A stretch of 64,000 bases of DNA from Cylindrotheca closterium (taxonomy: Eukaryota; Bacillariophyta; Bacillariophyceae; Bacillariales; Bacillariaceae): NCBI GenBank assembly GCA_933822405.4, contig CAKOGP040001781.1, forward strand, positions 202,800 to 266,799. The letters run 5' to 3'. This document shows positions 34,501 through 43,914 of the stretch, one piece after another. Each line of letters begins with the position of its first letter. The first letter of the stretch is position 1. The position numbers and the translations under genes are program-made. The notes under the pieces were generated by a model that was given only the letters and a program-made list of their open reading frames with translations, did not search any database and was not told where the DNA came from.

Positions 34501-37500
34501 AAAGTTTTGGAAGCAATGTCTTCCTCCAGTGATAGTTTCTTCGCTTCTTGGTCCCGCATGCTATCGTCCTGTTTCGATTCCAACTGTAGCATCTTTTCTT
34601 CTTGATCAGCCAATTCGTTTGCCAGCATTTTCTTCTCGGTCTCCATTTCCTTAAGCATGTTCGACTTTGCTTCTTCAAGCGCCTCCAATTTCGACTCGAT
34701 GCTAGCCATCTTCACTTCATGCTGTCGTTGGTTTTCTTCAAGCTGAACCTGCATTATCGTCAAACTCTCCTCCTTCGATAAAACTTCTGCAGATATCAGC
34801 TTGTTTTCACTTCGAGCTTTTCCGATCTCGGTTTCTGTAGCCGCAAGTTTATCTTCCAAGCTTTTCTTCAGCGATTCCTCTGCTTCCCTGAGCGAAGTGA
34901 TCTCTTCAGAATGAAGTTGTTTTGTAGACTCAAGCATGTTCTCAAATTCCCTGATCTTGAGCACTTTGCTGTTGAGCTCTTCCTCCAAGAATCTTAAACT
35001 CACTTGGTGTTCTTCCGTTGCCTTTTCGTGCTGGCTCTTCATCTCTTTCATAAGACCGCTGAGAACTGTGTACTTCTTCTCTAACTGCGCCTTTTGATCT
35101 TCAATACCTCTGATTGTGGAGCTATGATTTTCTTGAAGCTCAACCAGTTGTTTGGTTAACGCCGCCGTCTCTGACTCTCGTCGCTGAAGCTCGGTGTCGT
35201 GCTGCGCTTTGGTTTCCTTCAGCGTCTCCTTACTCTGCTGCACTTCTTGGGATAATCGCTCATGCTCTTCCTTTGCCTGTTCGATCTTATTGTCTTGATC
35301 TGCGATCTTATCTTCCATAACTTTCTTCAACAAGCGCTCGGCTTCTTTCAGTGTCTTGACTTCTTCTTCTTGCTGTTGCTTCGCAGAATCCAGCGCCTGT
35401 TCAATCTTGGCGACTTGGGCCACCTTGTTCACCAGCTCATTCGATAAAGAATCCTTCTCTGTCTCGTACTCTTGAATATTCTTGTCGTGCCTGTCTTTCA
35501 AGTTTTGGATTTCTTGGTATTGAGAAACAGACTTGGCGATCAGGTCACGCTTTTGTTCGTCGAATTCCTTCGCGGAAGTCGCATGAAGGGCCTGCTGTTC
35601 TTCCATTTTTGCAGCCAAGGCTTGGCAATCCGACTCCAGTTGAAATATTGCTTCCTTGTGTTTTGATTCTAGTTCCGTCATGGCTTCCCTGCTTGATAAA
35701 AGCTCTTGGGACAACAGCTTGATCTGGTCTCTTGCTTTAGAAATTTCGCTGTCCCGATTAGCTAGTTTCTCTTCCAATTCTTTTTTCAACTTCAATTCTT
35801 CTTGCTTGATATTGCCATTTTGGTCTTGTCTGGTAGCATCTAATTCTTGTTGAATCTCGTCCAATTGACGCTTCATCCATGTCTTGTCGTTCTCGGAGGC
35901 AGTGTTTTGAAGACCAAAGTCATCTTGCAAACGCTTGAGTTCAGCGGTCAGCGAACGAATATTCTCTTCCTTTCTAGTAATTGCTTCTTGGTGCTTCTTT
36001 TCAAGTAATTTAATTGCTTCTTGATGACCTTCCATTTCTTCGTTTTGAGTTTTCGATCGGAGCACGAATTCCTTTAGCTTTTCAGATTGCTCCGTTTCCA
36101 GGCTCTGGATTTTCTCCTCGAGGCTGCCAATTTTAGCCTTCTTTTCATCGAGATCTGCCTTGTACTTGGCCTCACTCTCTTCCATACGCTGCTGTTGAAT
36201 ATTCAATGACTCGGACAGTTCTTCCTTTTCCTTGTTGAGACCGTCGCCGACTTCTTCCCAATTGGCAATGGCGGTGCTCTGCTCCTGAAGACTATTGCTC
36301 AATTCTTGCAGCAGACTTGTATCTTCCTTATGCTGGGCTTCAAGTTCATCGATAGCTTTTCGCTTGGATCTGAGTTCCTTGGAGAGAGATTTTGTCTGCT
36401 CGGAAATCTTTTCTAGGTTTTGTGAGTTGGCTCTCTTGACTTCGTCCATTTGTTGCTGCAACATGTTCAGTTCATCCTGCTTTTCCATCAAGGCATTCTG
36501 ATGCTCAACTTCTAAACTCGTCAATACTTCTTGTTGGCTGGAGAATTTGACTTCCAAGGATGCGGCTTGCTGAAGCAGCTGTCTTTTCTCCGCATTATGT
36601 TTTTCCTTGAGATCCCTCACTTGCTTCTCCAGGACAAGCTTCGCCTCCTTATGTTCTTGCATGATATTGGCGTGCTGTACAGTCATGTCGGCACTGACAC
36701 TTCGGACCTCTTGCAGTTCTTGTTCGAGTTCTTGTCGCCTGGCTTCGTCGCTCATCAACTTCTCGGATTGATTGGATTCCATGTCTGCCAACTTTTTGAG
36801 ACGAAAGGACAATCGTTTCTCCAAGGCGGAACGTTCCAGCCGGACGCGACGAAGAGATCCTTCTTTTTGCTGTCGTTCCATTGTGAACGCATCATTCTTC
36901 AGCTTGACAGTGTCGGAGTCTTCGGTGCCCACTGTATGTTCGTCAGCTTCATGAATGTCTTCCAACGTGTCTTTCCATGAAAAGACGCTCTTGTCAGAAC
37001 TGCTGTTATCCATGAAACCTGTGGGAGAATGGGACCTTCGTGGTGAGTGGGACTTCTTTCGTCCAACAGGAGAGATTATTCCTTGTAGGTGATGGTAGGA
37101 GGAGGAATCATTTGTAATTTCACTGGCGTCGTCTACCATAGAAGGATCTAGCATTGTCTCATATTGCTGGTCAGCCATTGCTAGCTCCGCCTGAAGGTCA
37201 TCGAGGTCGTCAAAGTTTCCACTCTCAAAGAAGGAGTCGCGTGCGCTGAAGGGTGCTGCGCCACTAGCGCTTTCTCGAATGTGATCAATCTCGTCTTCCA
37301 TGTCACCCAACCCACTTGCCAGGTTCAATAATGACCCCCTCCGCATGAAGGAGAGCCGAGTTCCTCTGCCATCAGTTGTCATCGAACCCCTTCTCAGAGG
37401 TTCTAATGTCGAGATATTTGTTTCAGAGGTTGTATCCATGGTATCCATAGTGGTTTCCGCAGCCGTGCCAGAAGTCTTTTCCAAATCGTCATCATCGTCT

Positions 37501-37616
37501 GAGGAATCATGGAGGTGCAAATCTTCAATGGCACCATCGAGAGTATTCAGACCAAGGTCCAATCTCCTCAAGGATTTGTACCTCTCTAGGTTGAAGCCTC
37601 TGTCTTCAGCTGCCAT
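31587..37616 (-). CDS. Giant coiled-coil membrane protein 3 of the quartet, 2009 aa
   Basis: Single exon, ATG at 37616. The first 250 residues are acidic and Ser-rich and hold the shared motif FDDLDDLQAELAMADQQYET. Residues about 260-1828 are continuous coiled coil. From about 612 this is eight copies of a 153-residue repeat recognised by a block like MEDQLANRDNEIE at about 612, 765, 918, 1071, 1219, 1372, 1525 and 1679. The array stops at one hydrophobic helix (MRFVLLFLLLALFYFLFA, about 1829-1846). About 160 residues follow: coil, a basic stretch (RHTKRKAGNIVKAERARIR) and the end SEESAWLLLL. A rod ending in a C-terminal-region anchor resembles golgin or tether proteins, but no known domain is seen. 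Confidence 0.88.
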   Translation of the reverse strand: MAAEDRGFNLERYKSLRRLDLGLNTLDGAIEDLHLHDSSDDDDDLEKTSGTAAETTMDTMDTTSETNISTLEPLRRGSMTTDGRGTRLSFMRRGSLLNLASGLGDMEDEIDHIRESASGAAPFSARDSFFESGNFDDLDDLQAELAMADQQYETMLDPSMVDDASEITNDSSSYHHLQGIISPVGRKKSHSPRRSHSPTGFMDNSSSDKSVFSWKDTLEDIHEADEHTVGTEDSDTVKLKNDAFTMERQQKEGSLRRVRLERSALEKRLSFRLKKLADMESNQSEKLMSDEARRQELEQELQEVRSVSADMTVQHANIMQEHKEAKLVLEKQVRDLKEKHNAEKRQLLQQAASLEVKFSSQQEVLTSLEVEHQNALMEKQDELNMLQQQMDEVKRANSQNLEKISEQTKSLSKELRSKRKAIDELEAQHKEDTSLLQELSNSLQEQSTAIANWEEVGDGLNKEKEELSESLNIQQQRMEESEAKYKADLDEKKAKIGSLEEKIQSLETEQSEKLKEFVLRSKTQNEEMEGHQEAIKLLEKKHQEAITRKEENIRSLTAELKRLQDDFGLQNTASENDKTWMKRQLDEIQQELDATRQDQNGNIKQEELKLKKELEEKLANRDSEISKARDQIKLLSQELLSSREAMTELESKHKEAIFQLESDCQALAAKMEEQQALHATSAKEFDEQKRDLIAKSVSQYQEIQNLKDRHDKNIQEYETEKDSLSNELVNKVAQVAKIEQALDSAKQQQEEEVKTLKEAERLLKKVMEDKIADQDNKIEQAKEEHERLSQEVQQSKETLKETKAQHDTELQRRESETAALTKQLVELQENHSSTIRGIEDQKAQLEKKYTVLSGLMKEMKSQHEKATEEHQVSLRFLEEELNSKVLKIREFENMLESTKQLHSEEITSLREAEESLKKSLEDKLAATETEIGKARSENKLISAEVLSKEESLTIMQVQLEENQRQHEVKMASIESKLEALEEAKSNMLKEMETEKKMLANELADQEEKMLQLESKQDDSMRDQEAKKLSLEEDIASKTLEIVELCKKANSAKQEHEAEVSALLEEQEVLTKTMKDELKIRDKRIAKIQDELKIASEEAASSKEMLKELQSKHEDGVRRYEKEKCDFCDKLQHLESSRGEMEIRFEGEKEKLIEDSAAQTAEIKRLKDLHARDSEKQDRKREVLGKELETKSLEIREMKHGILAAKEEATKYKQETESLRRSIEANLADRDSEIGRASEEAKLLSQDLSSNKEAMRQLQATHDATLQEIETERRELSKRIKEIHTLHTAAVQKFEEEKRELVEGSVAQFEEIRELSKQRQKDMEGHELQKSTMEKEIKSQMARIEEVEQALDSAKQRHQEEMKLLKEKQLSHKQSIENEFASKNAAIKDTKKKLQLVTEELEQEKDRVRELLDNHEEDLRRLKGEKKELAKELQAVQAGRVETAKEFEKEKGSFKMQSTKRELEMADWKKDHAKESKEYKAQKFLLEKQLTDKQQEIAELQHAIETAKEEHKQDRADLEASKYLLQKIMKDELANRDGEIQQIRSDLESVSQELHQNKKAMKQLRSKHEEELRKHETTKQSLSDRIRDLESKQTESEKDFSSQKKKLVEKCKTLVKKSEAMKGKHEKNLEEEQAKKLSLEKKLDAKVAQMKKAEESLESARQQYKDEILTMGKGEQSLKKSMEDQLANRDNEIERFRSEHKAVSDELSASKKSLDQLKVQRDNDLKQQEAEKNDLAAKVRLLEIAKSTLAEEYEAQKRQLVDFSDAQHKAIRELKEIHKKEKQELIGQKTALKKEVAKRKKDFKTLKQDSVRLLEVQELEKSSKSKRIAMRFVLLFLLLALFYFLFASHDPSADVGGEPSFKLQTNKFQKEKLELEARILSTERSYYELKSSLSESKEESMKYKKRADMLDSQVDRLKFEMESLRRSQGFERNASTGRTGERPALSPFSNEGTVGGTNQRVAIKPIRQLYQNIKDRTSSIARHTKRKAGNIVKAERARIRSEESAWLLLL

Positions 37617-38550
37617 TTTCTTTCAATATATTCATTAGCGTTCATTCATCCACCCTTGGATACTCGTAGCGTTGGTGTGCCTTTCGGGTTTTTTTTTTTT
37701 CGGATTGAAATTCCGTTTCCCGTTTTTGGCAGGCTCTACTTTACATGTATTGTACTGGTAGCTCTCAAAAGATTGTCCAGTTTTCCTCGTTCAACTTACG
37801 TTGCGTCATTCCACGCAAGTGTCCTACCCGAATAATACTTATGGGCATTTTGTTCTCCATCGCCATTTCCTTGACACCACTTTTTTCATATTATGCAAAA
37901 GCAACTGAAGAATGAATATTTTTTAAAATACGGCAGGTTTGTCGAGTCAGCTTCAGTTCCAAACGCACAACACAGAGACAAACTGAGAGATGAAAATGAT
38001 GATGATGATGATAGATGTGGCCTATCATCATCAGCAGGAGAGGAGATCATTCTGAAAGAGCTAAATCAGGCTCAATTGCGTTCGGACTAGTCGTTTTCAG
38101 CATTCTTGGTTTTTAAAAATGATTGATTGAGTGAGTGAATCTTCGAGCGAGATTGGATGAGAAATGATTGATAGAATGTAAGATGCCCTTTTGCCATTGG
38201 GACTACCGGAAGAAGTACGAAGGAGCAAAACGAAAAAAAAATTTGATCTGCTATTTTATATCTTCACTATTGCGTATACCGTCTTCAAAACTGCGCCCCG
38301 TTATCCGTCCATAAAACGATGGACGATGTTATCGTTAGTTGACCTTTCGAAGATTTTTATGAAGCAAATTAGTTCTCCATTTTTATTTGCTTTTGTGATT
38401 GCCCAGTCTGTTCCTGAGACAAGTCCTTCTTCAGGAAAAACGTATGGCAAAATGGGAAACTGCGCGCACTGGACCGTGTGGATCTCCTTTGCGCGATTCA
38501 TTCTGATGCTGCCAATGCCTGTCAGAGTGTCAATAAAACTTTGGATCCGA
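37617..38550. other. Intergenic region between coiled-coil genes 3 and 4
   Basis: 934 bp. A short GATGATGAT tract at about 37995-38010 and poly-T near 37689 are the only visible simple repeats. ORFs at 38191-38709 (+) and 38301-38561 (-) overlap each other and the next gene's end; neither is recognisable. Confidence 0.4.
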
Positions 38551-41500
38551 TCAAAGATCAAGCCACACCCCTTCTTCGCTTTTGATCATACGGCGATGCC
38601 GAGGAAACAATCGGTTCTTCAATTTCGATGCTGCATCCTGGACCACTGTGGCAGCACGATCCCTGAAGAAAGATGCCTGGGATTTGATGTCGTCTTGCAG
38701 AGCAGATAGCGAGATCCAAAGTGCTGCAAAATTCTCGTCGAGCATGTCAGTTGCAAGAGATACTCCTTGGCGTAGAAAAAGTGGAAGATCACGAAGGGTT
38801 TCCTTTTCAAATCCTTCCAATTGAGATAACATCGCCAGGTTCTCCACAAGAAAGAATTCCGCCTCGAGACCAGCTTTTGACAATTCAAACACGGTTGCCT
38901 GGCTGTCTGCAAATTTTACGGAAGCATTATCTTGTGACACAACCGAATCACTCATCTCCACAAAAGTTGATGGCGATTCTTCCTGAAACTCCAAACTTTT
39001 CGCTTCCGCTGACAAACAGGCTGTGACTACAGGGGTAGCAGCAGCATCAAGTAATTGAACTTGCGTCTCGATGCTGCCACGCTGCTCAATCAAGCCTTCC
39101 AATTGTGCTTCGAATAAAGCAGCCAAGGAAAGAGTCGGACTATCGAAACATCGAGGCAGAGAATCATGGCTTGTTTCTTCAGAGTACAAATCAAGGTAGT
39201 TGGCGTGTTCCTGTTGAAGTGCTTCGTACTTGACAAGCAACTTGTCGAGCTGGCCCGCCAATCTGAATGCTTCCTGCCTATGACTCATCGATGCCGAGGT
39301 CGTCTCTTCGAGTGAATGCTGAAGTTCCACATTCATGACATCATTGGCCATATCCTGCATCTCCCAATCCTTTACTTCATTTTGCAAGGCTTCAATTTTT
39401 CGATTGAAAGAGTCCCTTTCGTCGATACTGCTTCGCATCAATCGCACAATGACCCAGATGATCAGGATTGAGAGCAACGAGACAATTATCCCCCTCGTTC
39501 CCACAAATGACTGCTGTTTTAATTTTCGACCAGCTGCCGAAGCGATTCGCGTCTCCTGTACCTTGTCATCTTCATCAGCCATAGGATCCAAACAGCTTGA
39601 TCGACTGGTGTCACTTGCTTCAACTGCCACCTCGTGATCAGACTTAAAGTTGCTGTATGTCGTATCCGAGCCTTCCAAATTCCGCGACATCATCTGGTAT
39701 TCTCCTTCCTGTCCCACGTTGCGCTTCGATTTGATGGTTTGAAGCTTTTCTTCCAAGATATTGATCCTTTTCTGGGCATTGCTACGCTCCATGTCTCGCA
39801 TGGCCTTGAGGCCCTTCAGCTGCGAGGAAATTAGTTCGAACTTCTTTTTCTGTGCTTGCAATAGCCCAGCCCGTTCCTTTTTCATCTTGGTACATCGTTC
39901 ATCGAGCTCTTGCAACTGCTCTTCCAGTCGCTGCTTCTCTTCTTTGCTTGCCTTCAGGGTACTTTCTTTGGCAACTTCAATCTCGGAAATGGCCCTTTCT
40001 TTTTCAAGCAGTTTCCTCATTAGTATTTCTTTCTGCCGATGAAAGGAACCGACGGTTCTTTCGTACTTGGATTGTAGCTTCTTCAACTCCTCCACCAAAA
40101 AAATTTGACCAGATGCGTGAGCCTTCATCTCTTGTTCGTGTCGAATTCGGAGCTTGTCCAGAGCATCGTTGTATTGGACGAGCTGCTTGGATAACGACTC
40201 GTTCTCTTGCTTGAATCGATCAAAACCAGGATTGGACACCGATACGCTGTTCTCCAAGAGTTCCTCTTCAATCTCATGGCGTTCCAATTTCAGGCTAGTA
40301 ATTTCTTGCTCGTGCCGAGACTTCAATCGGTCAATCGTCGAAGTAACATTGACCAACTTTTGATTCAACGACTCGTTTTCATTGGCAAAGGTTGCCAATT
40401 GTTCGTCATATGTGGCCTTCAACTCAGACAATTCAATTTCGTAGGAGCTGTATCGCTGGCGACTATTCTCCATAATTGTCTTGTGCTTGGTTTCCAATCG
40501 AGCAATGATTTCCTGCTGGACTGACAGCTGCCTGTTCAATATGTCACTTTCTTGGTCAAATTGATAGAGGAGCATGTCATTGTTCTCGTTCAGCTCTTGC
40601 ACGTTTTCGTTCACTAGCGCAGGTTCTGCTTGACCATAATCCAGAGCTGGGGGCGTGCTTCGTCCCTCAAAATCCTTCTTTTTCTTGGCTGATTTACTGT
40701 GCCTAACCTTGGTCTTCAATTCGGCCAAGACTTGGACAGCCTTTTCGTTTCGTGTCCTGATTTCATCAATCATATCGGGTGGAGTGTCATAATACTTTGG
40801 TGATAGTCTGGAAACCTTGGGAGGACTCTGACACATGTGAAGAATATGATTGATCGTCAATGCTTCGGGGATTTTATCGATACCAACTGGCAGCTGCGAA
40901 TCTTTTCGAAGAAGAGTAGGCTTCTTGGGAGATGCTGCCCACCAGCTATCCGTATCCCGCCATGATCGAGTAGTATTATGAATAGAAGAGCTATTGCCCA
41001 TGGAAGATGCACCGTCCAACTCTTGGACCATGTCCGAAGTGACAGAATCCACCGGTTCCAGATCTTCCTGTACAGTTGCGAGTGCCATTTCTAGCTTTTG
41101 ACGTCTCGACTCTTCCTCTTTTGTTTTTTGCTGAAATTGAGTAGAGAGCTCTTGAATTTGTTCAGCCTTGTTTTGAAGTTGCCGTTTCAGGGATGCACGC
41201 TCATCCTTGGCTTGTTTCACAACACTATTATGTTGCACTTGCTTGCCTTGAAGTCGTTTCATTAGGACCACAACCTGGTCTTCGACCGCTTGCATGCTCT
41301 TGCCATATTCTTTCTCTTCGCTGGTACGAGATTGTTGCATTTGATCCATTTCCGTCTTGAGAGCTCGATTTTCTTCTTTAACCAGTGTAAGTATTTCTTC
41401 GAGTTGTCGAAAGGCCGTATTTTGTTGCTGCCTTGGCCGACTGTACTCTTCTTGCAGGCCCTCGGTACTTTCCTTCAACGAAACTGGGGCGAAATGAATC

Positions 41501-42303
41501 TCGGGTGCCTGTGCCGAGTGAGCTGGTGGTTGGAAATCATTGGATTCCATCCTTGTCAACTCAGAGTGTTGCGAACTTCTTGCTTTAGTGCTCGTGCCAT
41601 CTTCTTTTAGACTTGTTGTACTTTCATCCAGCGAGATCAGAGATGGATGGTGATTCGTATCTTGCGGTTCTGCTCTGGACTGTGGCTGGAAATCACTGGA
41701 TTCCATTTTGGCCAATATAGCTCGATCGCGGAGAACATCCGTTCTTCCATTATCAACCTTTCCTAACAAATCGCTTTCCGCTTCGACCACAATAATGGAC
41801 TTCCCGTCCCAATCAAACATATCCCCAAACTCTTGATCTGCATTGGCCAGCTCTAGCTGAAGATTGTCTAAATCATCATCCGAAATGCTTCCACTGATCA
41901 TGGGTCCCTCCTCATCATTTGCAACGTCCCCAAGCTCCATTTCGTCCACCAAGGCATCCATTTCTTGTGCTAGATTGTAAAGAGCCTTTCCCCGAATAAA
42001 GGAGAGAGATTCATGCGAGTGGTTGGATACAACGGTGGAAATTTCAGATGCGACACCACTCTGTGAATCAAAGTTGTGCAAGGCGCCCGTACTCTGAAAT
42101 CCTCCCGAGGAGGAGGAGGAGGAGGATGACACAGAATCATCATTGACAGTCCCCTCTACTTGACCTCTGCTGTTATCGGACACGATCCTTTCATGCAGAT
42201 GCGTTTCTGAGTCATCGGGATTGTCATGAATCAGGCCGGATCTTCGTTTGCGAATAGCAGTATCCTGGCCACTGTTCTCTTTCCTCCTAATACCACGCTT
42301 CAT
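38551..42303 (-). CDS. Coiled-coil membrane protein 4 of the quartet, 1250 aa
   Basis: Single exon, ATG at 42303 (MKRGIRRKENSGQ, a basic start). An acidic/Ser-rich N-terminus carries the shared motif DDDLDNLQLELANADQEFGD (about 145-165). Coiled coil then runs from about 290 to 880 with a Pro/Ser-rich break near 440-560 (HILHMCQSPPKVSRLSPKYY). One transmembrane helix (GIIVSLLSILIIWVIVRLM, about 934-953) is followed by 297 residues of helical sequence ending KSEEGVWLDL. That end matches SEESAWLLLL of the neighbour. The start region is duplicated in decayed form at 47695-47762. Family function unknown; an organelle-anchored tether or scaffold is inferred. Confidence 0.85.
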   Translation of the reverse strand: MKRGIRRKENSGQDTAIRKRRSGLIHDNPDDSETHLHERIVSDNSRGQVEGTVNDDSVSSSSSSSSGGFQSTGALHNFDSQSGVASEISTVVSNHSHESLSFIRGKALYNLAQEMDALVDEMELGDVANDEEGPMISGSISDDDLDNLQLELANADQEFGDMFDWDGKSIIVVEAESDLLGKVDNGRTDVLRDRAILAKMESSDFQPQSRAEPQDTNHHPSLISLDESTTSLKEDGTSTKARSSQHSELTRMESNDFQPPAHSAQAPEIHFAPVSLKESTEGLQEEYSRPRQQQNTAFRQLEEILTLVKEENRALKTEMDQMQQSRTSEEKEYGKSMQAVEDQVVVLMKRLQGKQVQHNSVVKQAKDERASLKRQLQNKAEQIQELSTQFQQKTKEEESRRQKLEMALATVQEDLEPVDSVTSDMVQELDGASSMGNSSSIHNTTRSWRDTDSWWAASPKKPTLLRKDSQLPVGIDKIPEALTINHILHMCQSPPKVSRLSPKYYDTPPDMIDEIRTRNEKAVQVLAELKTKVRHSKSAKKKKDFEGRSTPPALDYGQAEPALVNENVQELNENNDMLLYQFDQESDILNRQLSVQQEIIARLETKHKTIMENSRQRYSSYEIELSELKATYDEQLATFANENESLNQKLVNVTSTIDRLKSRHEQEITSLKLERHEIEEELLENSVSVSNPGFDRFKQENESLSKQLVQYNDALDKLRIRHEQEMKAHASGQIFLVEELKKLQSKYERTVGSFHRQKEILMRKLLEKERAISEIEVAKESTLKASKEEKQRLEEQLQELDERCTKMKKERAGLLQAQKKKFELISSQLKGLKAMRDMERSNAQKRINILEEKLQTIKSKRNVGQEGEYQMMSRNLEGSDTTYSNFKSDHEVAVEASDTSRSSCLDPMADEDDKVQETRIASAAGRKLKQQSFVGTRGIIVSLLSILIIWVIVRLMRSSIDERDSFNRKIEALQNEVKDWEMQDMANDVMNVELQHSLEETTSASMSHRQEAFRLAGQLDKLLVKYEALQQEHANYLDLYSEETSHDSLPRCFDSPTLSLAALFEAQLEGLIEQRGSIETQVQLLDAAATPVVTACLSAEAKSLEFQEESPSTFVEMSDSVVSQDNASVKFADSQATVFELSKAGLEAEFFLVENLAMLSQLEGFEKETLRDLPLFLRQGVSLATDMLDENFAALWISLSALQDDIKSQASFFRDRAATVVQDAASKLKNRLFPRHRRMIKSEEGVWLDL

Positions 42304-42559
42304 TTTTGTAGGGTTACCACCAAGGAGACTTCGTGTTCGTCATGCTACTCTACTCTCTTCTTTGCAATCCTAACAAGAGTGACACTATACGATACCGTAC
42401 CAGGTACACTACTACCAGACTGGTCTGCAAGATTTTAGTGTTCGTTCTCAAGTTTTCGTGTAAGCCTTTGACGTGTCGTTCGTGTCGTTTTAGCTCGCAT
42501 GGGAGGCTTATTGCCCAATGACGCTTTTTTTTTTAAAGTTCTAATTGGCAACGACATGC

Positions 42560-43270
42560 ACGGCGACATCAATGAAGAAAAGATACCAAATGAAGCATGG
42601 TCATGTGAAACGACATCTACAACACTCTAGACTTTTGTATGATCGACCAAAGTAGTATTTTAAAATACAATGGCTTAGAAATGTATTAGAGAAATAATGT
42701 CCAACCGGGAAGGATTTTGGGAGGGGGTTCACGACAGACACCAAAAAGAACATCATTGTCGAAAGTCTTCTCGTCACCTGTCCGTCTTACTCCCACTCTG
42801 CTAGAAGCAACCGACTGCATTCAAAGCTGAATATTGCATGCCAAACCTTTCCACTCGCTTCGGAATCTTCCCATTATGCACAATACAAAGATGTGAACAG
42901 TCGATCTTTGTCCCCTGCCGGGATGCGGGTGTCTGGCTGGTGAAACATCTCATCTTCGTTGCACTTGTCTCTACGTAACAACCACGCATTTTATAAGAAA
43001 GTAATCTGCGTCGATTAGTCGCCATCCATCCAAACAAGGCTTGGATGAATGAATCATCTGTGATACGTCGAACTTGCTGATTGATAACTCTTCCTGAAAA
43101 CTTTCAGAGCTTCGTCGCTTGTCGTTTTGTGAACAAACGACAACAAGCCAGAAGAGAGCTCAAGTTCGATGGGAACCAATCCGCATCAGCAGCCGATGAA
43201 GGTCGATCCGTGATGACAAAAAGGAGAAGTATCGAAGCGTGCAGACTTGATTGTGGATATCACCTTTGTT
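42560..43270. repeat. Copy A of a diverged intergenic repeat
   Basis: Blocks such as CTTTGTCCCCTGC (about 42906), GCTTGGATGAATGAATCATC (about 43040) and GTGATACGTCGAACTTGCTG recur in the same order at about 48045-48560 (copy B) and, more diverged, at about 48950-49420 (copy C). They lie upstream of the permease genes, consistent with old segmental duplication. Confidence 0.8.
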
Positions 43271-43914
43271 GAGAAAGTGTGGTGTACTTCTGCCTTTTCA
43301 CTGAGCCAGCTGCGTATAGGGTGTGCCCATTATATCAATACGTATCTCTGGGCAGCATCTTGGAAGTATGTGAGCGTGATTGAAACTCCTTTTGGCGGTT
43401 CAAACGGCTGATTGTGTGGACTTCAAAAACACTGAGAAGCAGGCAGTGAGTCTCAGCTTCAAACTTGTTGGAAACGCTTTTCAGACATAATCAATAATCG
43501 ACTAGTTGGACTACACAGAAATGGCGAATTTTCGGACACGCACGCTCCAAATCTTGAATTATTCTGAAATTGAGACCTCTCGTTTTGCAGACAGCAAACT
43601 TCGGCATTTGCGGAATCACACGTGCGGAAAAACTTGATGGCAATATTTTAAAAAAAGTCCGCATTAAAATTCATCTCTATTGGTACACGGTACCTGGTAC
43701 CTGCACAAGGTACACGTACCAGCTGCACATTTCCAGCCAATCAAAATGCTCACCCAAACCGAACAAACTGGAAACACATCGAAGAGGAAAATCGAACAAG
43801 ACAAAATACCAGTGAACTTTCCTTCTACAATATCTCTACATAAGAGCAAGCAATCAAGCAGCTATTACAGCATACTATGTAAACCATATTCATAAAACTA
43901 ATGCAACTGTTACA
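43271..43914. other. Intergenic region with a GGTACC cluster
   Basis: No gene seen. TGGTACACGGTACCTGGTAC begins at about 43680, another member of the GGTACC-rich clusters. Part of the block near 43575-43640 resembles 49675-49745, extending the duplication. Confidence 0.4.

Noticed and set aside
38301..38561. Minus-strand ORF just after the end of coiled-coil gene 4
   Set aside because: No ATG at the start, overlaps the upstream stop region and has no recognisable domain, though composition is protein-like.
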